Below, piece by piece: positions 6,564 to 13,153 of a stretch of DNA of 14,385 bases (the first letter of the stretch is position 1; the number at the start of each line of letters is the position of its first letter). Origin of the DNA: Yoonia sp. (GTDB taxonomy: Bacteria > Pseudomonadota > Alphaproteobacteria > Rhodobacterales > Rhodobacteraceae). The position numbers and the translations under genes are program-made. The stretch is taken from NCBI GenBank assembly GCA_028822885.1, contig JAPKCP010000046.1, forward strand, positions 1 to 14,385. Reading direction: 5' to 3'. The notes under the pieces are model-generated. The model searched no databases. It saw nothing but the letters and a program-made list of their open reading frames with translations, and had not been told where the DNA came from.

Positions 6564-7508
6564 ATGCGCGTTGGATTTATTGGACTTGGTAATGTTGGTG
6601 GCAAATTGGCGGGAAGCCTGTTGCGTAATGGGAAAGACCTGCATGTCTTTGACCTGAATGAGGATTTTATAACGGATTTTGTCGCGAAAGGTGCCACAGC
6701 AGGCACAAGTGCCGCGCAACTGATGCGTGATTGCGATGTCGTCGTGACGTGCCTTCCGTCGCCTGCCGCATGCGAAGCAGTCGTGACTGAAATGTTGCCA
6801 GAAGTTTGCGATGGCAAAATTTGGATGGAAATGTCCACGACGGACGCGGTTGAGGTTGCGCGCCTCGCCAAAGAGGTGATCGCAAAGGGCGGGGCGGCTG
6901 TTGAATGCCCAGTTTCTGGTGGGTGTCACCGGGCGGATACTGGCAATATCAGCATTTTTGCAGGCTGTGATCGCGCGACGTTTGAGCGGGTTTTGCCGAT
7001 TCTAACCATTTTGGGCCGCCGTGTTTTGCACACTGGCGAGATTGGCACGGCCAGCACGCTGAAGGTTATGACAAATTATTTGGCCACGGCGAATTTACTG
7101 ACCGTCTGCGAGGCGATGGTGACGATGAAGGCGGCTGGTCTTGATCTGGCGACGACTTATGAGGCGATGAAAATCAGCTCTGGCACGTCGTTTGTGCATG
7201 AGACGGAAAGCCAGATGATCTTGAACGGGTGTCGTGACATCAATTTCACAATGGACCTTGTAAAAAAGGACATTGGTTTGTTTCAGACGATTGCGGAACG
7301 CCACAATGTGCCGCTTGAGATCAGCCCGCTGATGGTGTCGATCTTTGACGACGGGATCACAAAGTACGGTGAACGCGCCCAGTCCGACGACATCATTCGT
7401 AGGCTAGAGGACGCGACGGGTTTGGACATCACAGCCCCCGGTTTCCCGTCTGATATGGTTGACGATGAACCTGAAGAGCCGGGTTATGAAGTTGTGCCAA
7501 ACCGGTAA
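6564..7508 (+). CDS. 3-hydroxyisobutyrate dehydrogenase-like beta-hydroxyacid dehydrogenase
   Basis: An NAD(P)-dependent beta-hydroxyacid dehydrogenase of 314 residues. The N-terminal Rossmann fold has GLGNVG (7-12), with D30 after strand 2 favouring NAD over NADP. The substrate-binding segment is VECPVSGGCHRADTG (113-127), and the GxxxTLKVMTN stretch holds the catalytic K167 and N171. These are the hallmarks of the family that includes 3-hydroxyisobutyrate, tartronate-semialdehyde and related dehydrogenases. The usual DAPVSGG is ECPVSGG here and the acidic C-terminal tail (DDEPEEPGYE) is unusual, so the exact substrate is uncertain. No valine-degradation genes are nearby. The frame runs up to 6450, but the ATG at 6564 with AAAGGGA 6 nt upstream begins the conserved MRVGFIGLG and is the real start. 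It is divergent from pirin. Confidence 0.88.
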   Translation: MRVGFIGLGNVGGKLAGSLLRNGKDLHVFDLNEDFITDFVAKGATAGTSAAQLMRDCDVVVTCLPSPAACEAVVTEMLPEVCDGKIWMEMSTTDAVEVARLAKEVIAKGGAAVECPVSGGCHRADTGNISIFAGCDRATFERVLPILTILGRRVLHTGEIGTASTLKVMTNYLATANLLTVCEAMVTMKAAGLDLATTYEAMKISSGTSFVHETESQMILNGCRDINFTMDLVKKDIGLFQTIAERHNVPLEISPLMVSIFDDGITKYGERAQSDDIIRRLEDATGLDITAPGFPSDMVDDEPEEPGYEVVPNR

Positions 7509-7567
7509 GCCTTTCGCAGCGCTGCATGAACAGGTAAAGGGCATTCCAACAAAGAGGGGGCCCTTTC

Positions 7568-8056
7568 ATGTTCAAACCGGATGAAGACGGCGTTTTTGCC
7601 GAGGTTCAGGCGTCAGCAGGGCGCAGATTTTTAGCTTGCGGTGTTGTATACACCTTAGGGTTTTTGCTGATCTATGTGGCTTTGGCTGATCCGCCAGCGC
7701 TTCATTTGCTGATCCTTGTTTTGGGGCTGGGCATTGGGTCGTTGATCTTGGCGGATGTGCTGCGCCGGGCCACAAAATCCAAAATTCTGATGACGGCAGA
7801 GGCGATCATAACCAGTGACGGTCTTGTGCTGGCCCGCATGGACGACATCATCAACGTTGACCGTGGTGCCTTTGCGTTTAAACCGTCGAATGGCTTCACG
7901 TTGAAGGTGAAAGCAAAACAATCCCGAGGCTGGGCGCCGGGGTTGTGGTGGCGCTTTGGACGCTATGTGGGCGTGGGCGGAGCAGTGTCTGCTGGCCAAT
8001 CAAAATTCATGGCCGAGCAGATTGCCTTACGTGTCGCCGCACGCGACGGTAGTTAG
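7568..8056 (+). CDS. Small membrane protein of unknown function
   Basis: A 162-residue protein with two predicted membrane helices (about residues 22-40, FLACGVVYTLGFLLIYVAL, and 45-63) joined by a very short ADPPAL turn, so both termini should lie on the same side. The soluble C-terminal half (from about 72) alternates hydrophobic and polar residues in beta-like strands (ILMTAEAIITSDGLVLARMDDIINVDRGAFAFKPSNG), a layout like the small membrane-anchored PH-like proteins, but I cannot assign a family. GAGG about 10 nt upstream of the ATG serves as ribosome site. It starts 59 bp after the dehydrogenase on the same strand, so co-transcription is possible. It is convergent with the pseudopilin operon. 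Its length, start and codon use look like a genuine gene. Confidence 0.78.
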   Translation: MFKPDEDGVFAEVQASAGRRFLACGVVYTLGFLLIYVALADPPALHLLILVLGLGIGSLILADVLRRATKSKILMTAEAIITSDGLVLARMDDIINVDRGAFAFKPSNGFTLKVKAKQSRGWAPGLWWRFGRYVGVGGAVSAGQSKFMAEQIALRVAARDGS

Positions 8057-8062
8057 TCGACT

Positions 8063-8100
8063 CACAAACAAGCGTTCTGATTAACACAGCGCTGTTTGTG
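8063..8100. terminator. Inverted repeat at convergent gene ends
   Basis: CACAAACA (8063-8070) and TGTTTGTG (8093-8100) are exact reverse complements, and three more pairs can form inside after a one-base bulge. The structure spans the 24-bp gap between the two convergent stop codons and runs into the last codons of the TadE-like gene. It could act as a bidirectional terminator, but no clear T run follows on either strand. Confidence 0.35.
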
Positions 8101-8668
8101 GATCGGCACTTTCGTCAAGCATGTAGCACAGCTGAGGGACAAAACGTGGGGCTGCCACGTTAAAGTTCTCAAAGACGCGTGTCCCAAGACCGATGTCGAG
8201 CAGTGGGGTGTAATCAACGCTTGTTTCGATCAAGATGGCGCGCTGGCCGTGCTTTAGGATTGGCAAACGATGTGACACTTCATTGATCGCCGTGTCGTCC
8301 AATGGACCCATGGCACCGTTGTCCTTGGACCAAGCAACCGTATAGACCGAATTGCTCGCATCATATGTAAATGCTGTCAGACGGAAATCCGGATTCTGGT
8401 CCGTTTGGACGAGCGTTTTCATCAGACCCTCCATACCCTCAAGATAGGCAGGTGTGATCACGGCGGTTTCCCGGCTGACCATGTCGGTCATCACTGTGGC
8501 AGCCTGTGTTGCGTGCGTTTGCGCCCGGAATGCTGCGAAATACGTTACCAAAGAGAACGTGATGAGAGAAAGCAGTGGCACCATGAACAGAAGTTCGATG
8601 GATGCCGAGCCGTCATCGCTTTTGCGAAAGTCAGCTGCTGCTGCGCGAATACGAGGCATAGGTATCAT
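8081..8668 (-). CDS. TadE-type pseudopilin, third gene of operon
   Basis: A 195-residue protein with the TadE/F layout: short charged N-terminus, a glycine followed by SASIEL, then a hydrophobic helix (about residues 24-46, IELLFMVPLLSLITFSLVTYFAA). The Glu at +5 after DG matches the pseudopilin processing motif G/xxxxE(Y) cut by the TadV prepilin peptidase, except that position +6 is Leu and not Tyr. The remaining 150 residues should be extracytoplasmic; two cysteines in the last 15 residues could form a disulfide. TadE-type proteins take part in assembly of Flp pili or a related tight-adherence structure. The start ATG overlaps the stop of the preceding gene (ATGA), so it is translationally coupled. 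It is the last gene of the three, ending convergent with the 162-residue membrane protein. Confidence 0.82.
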   Translation of the reverse strand: MIPMPRIRAAAADFRKSDDGSASIELLFMVPLLSLITFSLVTYFAAFRAQTHATQAATVMTDMVSRETAVITPAYLEGMEGLMKTLVQTDQNPDFRLTAFTYDASNSVYTVAWSKDNGAMGPLDDTAINEVSHRLPILKHGQRAILIETSVDYTPLLDIGLGTRVFENFNVAAPRFVPQLCYMLDESADPQTALC

Positions 8669-9210
8669 TTGTATGGCTCCACAACGAAGGATGAGGTTGC
8701 AACAAGCGCATATTCATCGCCTATCGTTTGTGATGCTGCTCCAACAGCGCTGGTTGGCAACATTGGCGCAAACAAGGCGCAAGCCCGCAGGATCATTAGC
8801 TCGTTGTTGCCACCAGAGGTCCAGTTGATCACTGGTTCGCCGGTTGCAGAACGGTCCACACAATCACTTTGTGCGCTCATGGGCGTCCAAGCTCTTATAT
8901 TCTTACGTACCATTTCCAGCTTAACGCTGGTCATGCAGTTAGGAATAATTGAGGCTGCCTCACAGATCATCTCTTTAAGATTATTATGTGATGGATCCTC
9001 GACCGCGCCGATCCGTACTTGGCGGACTGTCACGTCGACAGCACGCTCTAACATCACGTTACGAAGGCCGATCATCCCGCTTTCGTAAGATGCAGCAAAG
9101 AAGAACATTGCAGCAGGCAGGACCATCATAAATTCGAGAGTACTGGTGCCATCTTCCTTTCGGTAGAAGGACTTGCAGGCGTGGGCCATGCTTTGGATAG
9201 GGTTCATCAT
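8665..9210 (-). CDS. TadE-type pseudopilin, second gene of operon
   Basis: A 181-residue TadE-family pseudopilin. After FYRKEDG comes TSTLEF, so the Glu+5 of the TadV cleavage motif is present (F at +6 in place of Tyr), followed by the hydrophobic helix FMMVLPAAMFFFAASYESGMIGL (split: about residues 27-49). The downstream RNVMLERAVDVTVRQVRIG segment is typical of TadE. The rest is extracytoplasmic with four cysteines (for example IICEAASIIPNC-like spacing near residues 83-92) that could pair. It overlaps its upstream neighbour by ATGA (stop of the VWA gene at 9207-9209, start at 9208-9210) and its downstream neighbour in the same way, so all three are tightly coupled. A second ATG directly follows the first, so the start is certain to within one codon. 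The role in pilus assembly is known for the family and inferred here. Confidence 0.85.
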   Translation of the reverse strand: MMNPIQSMAHACKSFYRKEDGTSTLEFMMVLPAAMFFFAASYESGMIGLRNVMLERAVDVTVRQVRIGAVEDPSHNNLKEMICEAASIIPNCMTSVKLEMVRKNIRAWTPMSAQSDCVDRSATGEPVINWTSGGNNELMILRACALFAPMLPTSAVGAASQTIGDEYALVATSSFVVEPYK

Positions 9211-10664
9211 TGTGTCAACCTCAGTTGTGTCACCTGACGGGCGATCGCTTCGAACACAGAATTCAAGTCGTTGCCGTTGGTGTTGTAGTAATGGTTCGCG
9301 TCCGTCGCACAGGCAGCCATAACCGCTTCACCGTTGTAGCTAGCCTCAAAGGCGATTGCGAAGACCTGCACGTTCGCTTCCTTGGCTGCTGAGCAAGACG
9401 CTGCAAGAAGCGCATTACCTTCATCGCGAGAGTAGCGGTTTTCTGTGAACTCAGACTCATTGTGTTTGTTCGTGAACACGTTGTTATTGTACCAGTTGGT
9501 AACGGGACGCTGACCCCAAACTGCATAATGGCTTGGTGCGCTGTAAAACTGATCCCTGATCCGTGTCGACTGGGTGTTTTGACCATCGGTCATAACAACA
9601 AGAACTTTACGCGTGTCGTTGGTTTCTGTGTTCGTGGTGAAGTTCACTGGGCGACCTGCAAACGCACCGTCAAGATCGGGTGCGACCATGTCACGTACGG
9701 ATGGATCAAGCAGTGCGAGACCCCACTTCATGCCCAAGAAGATGGACGTCTGTGTTGTTGGCTGGAACTGCGCAATCTGAGCAACCAGTGCCTCGCGATC
9801 CTGAGACAGTGCTGTGACTTCCTCGTGGGATTTGTTTGGACAGTTAGAGTTGCTCATCGACGTGCCCGAAGACCAGTGGTCGAGGTGCTGACCTTGGTCA
9901 TACGTTTGGCCTGCATCAATCCCGGTGGACGAAAAGTCAGCGTCCGCGAAATCAACACAATGCGAAAAGTTGTGGAGCGAGGTTGTGTTCATGCGGTCAA
10001 ACAGGGTCCGTCCAATGTTCACATGCTCTGAATAGGGCACAAGTGACAATGAAACGCGGTCTTTGTTGTTGGCATGAAGGGCCGTGTTCACGAACGTTGT
10101 CGCTGCAGTCTTCATCGCCTGCATCTTTGTCTCGCCCGTGTTGTGGCCGTCCGCGTCTTTCGTCGCGTGCCGCATAGAGCCGGATATATCGAGGACCAAG
10201 GAGATTTCAACATTACCAACACCTTGAATGGCGGTCGATTGCGCTTTCGCGTCAAGTTGATCGATGCCCACCATGTTCAGAAAGAAAGTGTTTATGGGTT
10301 GATCCACGTTCACTTCGACTGATCGGTTGTTAATGTTCTCAGTCACGATTGCGGGACCGTCAAGGTATTCAGACAGACCTGCTTTTGCGAAATAATCGTC
10401 TACAATAGCGACGCCTTGGCCGATGTCTGTAAATTCGAGGTTCGCTGCAGCAAGTGCTGCCCGGTCTGCCGTGTCTTGGATGACAGCCCGCTTACTTTCG
10501 AAACGCATGAAGTCTACGGCCATGCCGCCGAGGATTAACATCATTGGAATGAGGAACAGTGCGAATACGACTAAAGAGCCGTCCTCGCGAGCAATAAAGT
10601 TCCTGACTATAAACTGCCTGTTGGCAAGTTCTCTGCGGTCATCGCAGGTGTGTTTGTGGCGCAT
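9207..10664 (-). CDS. TadG-like pilus assembly protein with VWA domain
   Basis: A 485-residue envelope protein. An N-terminal Tad/TadG segment (FIAREDGSLVVFALFLIPMM, one membrane helix at about 31-52) is followed by DTADRAALAAA (64-74), typical of Tad-family N-termini. A von Willebrand factor A domain spans about 151-480: the metal-site motif DISGSM at 159-164, a threonine near 305 and VMTDG at 357-361 complete the MIDAS set, so it should bind a divalent ion. Unlike the two TadE proteins, it has no Glu at +5 after the DG, in line with TadG not being processed by TadV. It is probably anchored in the inner membrane with the VWA domain in the periplasm, taking part in surface adhesion or pilus function. 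The start ATG has AGGGA about 9 nt upstream. It is first in the three-gene operon, and a CtrA half-site lies 75 bp upstream. Confidence 0.9.
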   Translation of the reverse strand: MRHKHTCDDRRELANRQFIVRNFIAREDGSLVVFALFLIPMMLILGGMAVDFMRFESKRAVIQDTADRAALAAANLEFTDIGQGVAIVDDYFAKAGLSEYLDGPAIVTENINNRSVEVNVDQPINTFFLNMVGIDQLDAKAQSTAIQGVGNVEISLVLDISGSMRHATKDADGHNTGETKMQAMKTAATTFVNTALHANNKDRVSLSLVPYSEHVNIGRTLFDRMNTTSLHNFSHCVDFADADFSSTGIDAGQTYDQGQHLDHWSSGTSMSNSNCPNKSHEEVTALSQDREALVAQIAQFQPTTQTSIFLGMKWGLALLDPSVRDMVAPDLDGAFAGRPVNFTTNTETNDTRKVLVVMTDGQNTQSTRIRDQFYSAPSHYAVWGQRPVTNWYNNNVFTNKHNESEFTENRYSRDEGNALLAASCSAAKEANVQVFAIAFEASYNGEAVMAACATDANHYYNTNGNDLNSVFEAIARQVTQLRLTQ

Positions 10665-11050
10665 GAACGTGTTCCCTAATTAAGCTGCACAAACGGTCGG
10701 TCCCCATACCTTTTGCTTGTGCCCAAGTGATATGGAGAATGGTTAAGACGTCGATATTTGTCCGAATTGTGGCGGAACGGGATGAAACAAGGCCGAAAAA
10801 AGGTGCGCAATGTGGCAGAATGGTGAGACGCTTGAAAATAAGGCCGATGCCTGTGCCTGACAGGTCCAACGTTTTTCAATGATTATTTTGGTCGAATTTT
10901 TGATTGGTGACTGATTTGGAAACGGTTTTTCGAGATGAGTTCGATTGTTTACGAATTAGCGCGCCGCCATTAACTAATCTGAGAATCGAGTTGGCTGAAA
11001 ATTGCGCTCTTGTCCTCGACTCTTTGCGCTGATGGCGCGATATTGCACGC
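10665..11050. other. 386-bp non-coding region between the divergent TadG-like gene and dnaG
   Basis: No credible gene is seen; the frames that cross it are low-complexity shadows. It must hold the promoters of both divergent transcripts. On the minus-strand side there is an exact CtrA half-site (10739-10746). On the dnaG side there are two GANTC sites (GAATC 10983-10987, GACTC 11018-11022) and only a weak promoter guess, TTGTTT (10945-10950) 17 nt before CATTAA. A stretch at about 10865-10930 is notably AT-rich, with ACGTTTTTC and ACGGTTTTTC near its ends. CCTGT-GCCTG-ACAGG (10850-10864) can form a small hairpin, and AAGGCCGA occurs twice about 50 bp apart. Confidence 0.6.
10739..10746 (-). 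promoter_or_regulatory. CtrA half-site upstream of the pseudopilin operon
   Basis: The minus strand reads TTAACCAT, identical to the CtrA half-site consensus of alphaproteobacteria, 75 bp before the ATG of the TadG-like gene. CtrA is known to control flagellar and pilus genes in Rhodobacteraceae and Caulobacter. An 8-bp match can occur by chance, but position and gene content support it. Confidence 0.5.
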
Positions 11051-13012
11051 ATGAGCTTACCCCCTGGATTCATCGACGAGCTGCGCACCAGACTGTCCAT
11101 TGGGCAAGTCGTTGGCCGAAAGGTGATGTGGGACACCCGCAAGTCCAATCAGGGCAAAGGTGATCTGTGGGCACCGTGTCCGTTCCATCAGGAAAAGTCC
11201 GCAAGCTTCCATGTAGATGACCAAAAGGGCTTTTATTACTGCTTTGGCTGCCATGCGAAGGGTGACGCGATATCCTTTGTGCGCGAGACAGAGAATGTGT
11301 CGTTCATGGAGGCCGTCCAGATTTTGGCAGGCGAGGCTGGGATGACCATGCCCGCCAGTGATCCACGCGCCCAAGAGAAGGCAGAGCAGCGCACGTCATT
11401 GGTCGATGTGATGGAGCAGGCCGTGCAATGGCACAGGTTGCAGTTACAAACCGCCGCTGCCGGGGAAGCCCGCGATTATTTGACCCGCCGCGGCCTGTCG
11501 GTTGAAGCACAGGCACGATGGGACATTGGTTTTTCGCCAGATCGCGGCGGCGTGTTGGATCATTTGACTGGTAAGGGGACGGACAAGGCTTTGGTCATTG
11601 AAGCGGGTTTGGCTGCTGAAAGTGATCGTGGCGGCGCACCTTATGATCGCTTTCGCGGCCGTATTATCTTTCCGATCCGTGATGCGCGTGGCCGTGCGAT
11701 TGGCCTTGGTGGCCGCGCGATGGCTGCTGATGCGCGTGCCAAATACCTTAATTCACCCGAGACCCCTTTGTTCGACAAAGGCCGCTCGCTTTACAATCAC
11801 GGCCCCGCACGAGAGGCCGCTGGCAAGGGCAAGCCGTTGATTGTGGCCGAAGGGTACATGGACGTGATCGCCCTATCTGAGGCTGGCTTTACGTCCTGTG
11901 TCGCGCCCTTGGGGACCGCCATCACCGAAAACCAGTTGCGGATGATGTGGCGCATGTCACCAGAGCCGATTATCGCATTGGACGGGGATACCGCTGGTTT
12001 GCGGGCTGCGATGCGGGTGATTGATATCGCTTTGCCGCTGTTAGAGGCCGGGCAATCGGTGCGATTTGCCCTGATGCCAGAAGGCATGGACCCCGACGAT
12101 GTGATCAAACAAAAGGGGGCTGGTGCGATGCAGGCCCTAATCGATCAAGCCATTCCGATGGTGCAATTGCTGTGGCGCCGCGAAACTGAGGGCAAGTCGT
12201 ATGACAGCCCTGAGCGTAAGGCGGCGTTGGACAAGACGTTGCGCGAAAAGATCAAACTGATTCAGGATCCGTCAATCAGGTCGCATTATGGTGAGGCGAT
12301 CAAGGAACTGCGCTGGGCGCTGTTCCGGCCCAAAAAGGCGCAATATGTACCCGGTAAGCGTCAGGCTTACGGGAAGGCTGATCCTTGGCATAGCCAAATG
12401 AGCCCGGTTGCATCGAACAAATCCTCAGCCCTTGGGGCCGGGGCTGCGAAGATGGAGCATTTGTTGGAGGGCGCAATTCTGGCGACATTGCTTGTTACGC
12501 CCGCTGCGATCCTTCCGTTTGAAAGCCAAATTGAACGTATGGATTGTACTGATCCCGTTTATGCAATGCTGCGCGCTGCGATACTGCGCCATGCAGAGGC
12601 GGATGATGTGAGACAGGCAATTTTTGATGATCTGGGTGCTGCGCCACTTGAAAATTTGATGTCACAGCCTCATGTGAGGATTCATCCTGCGACAAAGCGG
12701 GTCGGAGATCTTGAGTTTGCCAGTTCGTGTCTGTCGGCAGAATTTGACAGTTTGTTTACCCAAAAGAGTTATTCACGGGAATTGCGCGACGGTATGAATG
12801 AAATGCAGGGACATGTGGACGAGGGGCTGACATGGCGCCTTACACAGGCTGCGAAATCCATAGATACGTCGGTGCGGCCCGATTCGGATGATACGGCCGA
12901 TTTTGTGAAGGTTGAAAACGGTTCCATGCTGAACAAAGACGAACGCAGTGTTTTCGGTAAGCTGTTGGAAAATATGCAAAATGCGCGACCTGGCAAGGGC
13001 TCCGGCTCCTGA
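11051..13012 (+). CDS. dnaG: DNA primase DnaG
   Basis: Synthesises RNA primers for DNA replication, acting with the DnaB helicase at the fork. The 653-residue protein has the three standard parts. The N-terminal CHC2 zinc domain has C43, H46, C64 and C67 (CPFH and CFGC). The RNA polymerase core has RFRGRIIFPI (200-209) and KYLNSPETPLFDKG (231-244). Its Toprim active site has E267 in AEGYMDV, D311-G-D313 in ALDGDTAG and DPDD at 347-350. The C-terminal helicase-binding region runs from about 450. All catalytic residues are present. There is no convincing Shine-Dalgarno before the ATG; MSLPPGFIDELR is a typical family N-terminus, so the start is accepted. It lies 142 bp upstream of rpoD, the conserved dnaG-rpoD part of the macromolecular synthesis operon; rpsU is not in front of it here. 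Confidence 0.98.
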   Translation: MSLPPGFIDELRTRLSIGQVVGRKVMWDTRKSNQGKGDLWAPCPFHQEKSASFHVDDQKGFYYCFGCHAKGDAISFVRETENVSFMEAVQILAGEAGMTMPASDPRAQEKAEQRTSLVDVMEQAVQWHRLQLQTAAAGEARDYLTRRGLSVEAQARWDIGFSPDRGGVLDHLTGKGTDKALVIEAGLAAESDRGGAPYDRFRGRIIFPIRDARGRAIGLGGRAMAADARAKYLNSPETPLFDKGRSLYNHGPAREAAGKGKPLIVAEGYMDVIALSEAGFTSCVAPLGTAITENQLRMMWRMSPEPIIALDGDTAGLRAAMRVIDIALPLLEAGQSVRFALMPEGMDPDDVIKQKGAGAMQALIDQAIPMVQLLWRRETEGKSYDSPERKAALDKTLREKIKLIQDPSIRSHYGEAIKELRWALFRPKKAQYVPGKRQAYGKADPWHSQMSPVASNKSSALGAGAAKMEHLLEGAILATLLVTPAAILPFESQIERMDCTDPVYAMLRAAILRHAEADDVRQAIFDDLGAAPLENLMSQPHVRIHPATKRVGDLEFASSCLSAEFDSLFTQKSYSRELRDGMNEMQGHVDEGLTWRLTQAAKSIDTSVRPDSDDTADFVKVENGSMLNKDERSVFGKLLENMQNARPGKGSGS

Positions 13013-13053
13013 TCTGTCGCAACATCGCTAATAAATCGCCTGCCATGTGCTTG

Positions 13054-13104
13054 CGAATCACACAGATTCGACGTTGATTCGAAAATAACCGAATCATGCG
13101 AATC
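13054..13104. promoter_or_regulatory. Cluster of five CGAATC boxes (GANTC sites) upstream of rpoD
   Basis: CGAATC occurs at 13054-13059, 13090-13095 and 13099-13104 on the plus strand, and as GATTCG at 13065-13070 and 13076-13081. Each box contains a GANTC site, the target of the cell-cycle methylase CcrM. The first three are spaced 10 and 11 bp apart, about one helical turn. Box 1 pairs with box 2 (5-nt loop) and box 3 with box 4 (8-nt loop), so the RNA could also form alternative hairpins. The outer boxes sit in an identical 10-mer, TGCGAATCAC. The cluster ends 49 bp before the rpoD ATG. The function is not known. Confidence 0.65.
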
Positions 13105-13111
13105 ACTTGGT

Positions 13112-13125
13112 GGACCTTTGGGTCC
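13112..13125 (+). promoter_or_regulatory. Small hairpin in the rpoD leader
   Basis: GGACC-TTTG-GGTCC gives a 5-bp GC-rich stem with a 4-nt loop, 15 nt before the GAAGGAG ribosome site. It may be a leader structure or part of a weak terminator for dnaG; no T run follows. Confidence 0.35.
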
Positions 13126-13140
13126 GTCTGACACGACTTT

Positions 13141-13147
13141 GAAGGAG
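13141..13147 (+). promoter_or_regulatory. Strong Shine-Dalgarno sequence of rpoD
   Basis: GAAGGAG lies 6 nt before the ATG at 13154 and fixes the rpoD start. Confidence 0.8.
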
Positions 13148-13153
13148 CCACCC

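Noticed and set aside
8405..9088. 227-residue open frame on the plus strand
   Set aside because: It lies antisense across both TadE-type genes, has no recognisable domain or ribosome site and a composition typical of a shadow frame.
9462..10031. 189-residue open frame on the plus strand
   Set aside because: It is antisense to the VWA gene, which has intact motifs throughout; no independent support.
10865..10930. AT-rich stretch as a possible replication origin
   Set aside because: No cluster of DnaA boxes was seen, and proximity to dnaG alone is not evidence; promoter DNA is the simpler reading.
10639..11148. Several short minus-strand frames across the gap before dnaG
   Set aside because: They overlap dnaG or the TadG-like start, have no ribosome site and no family resemblance. 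The region is better explained as promoter DNA.
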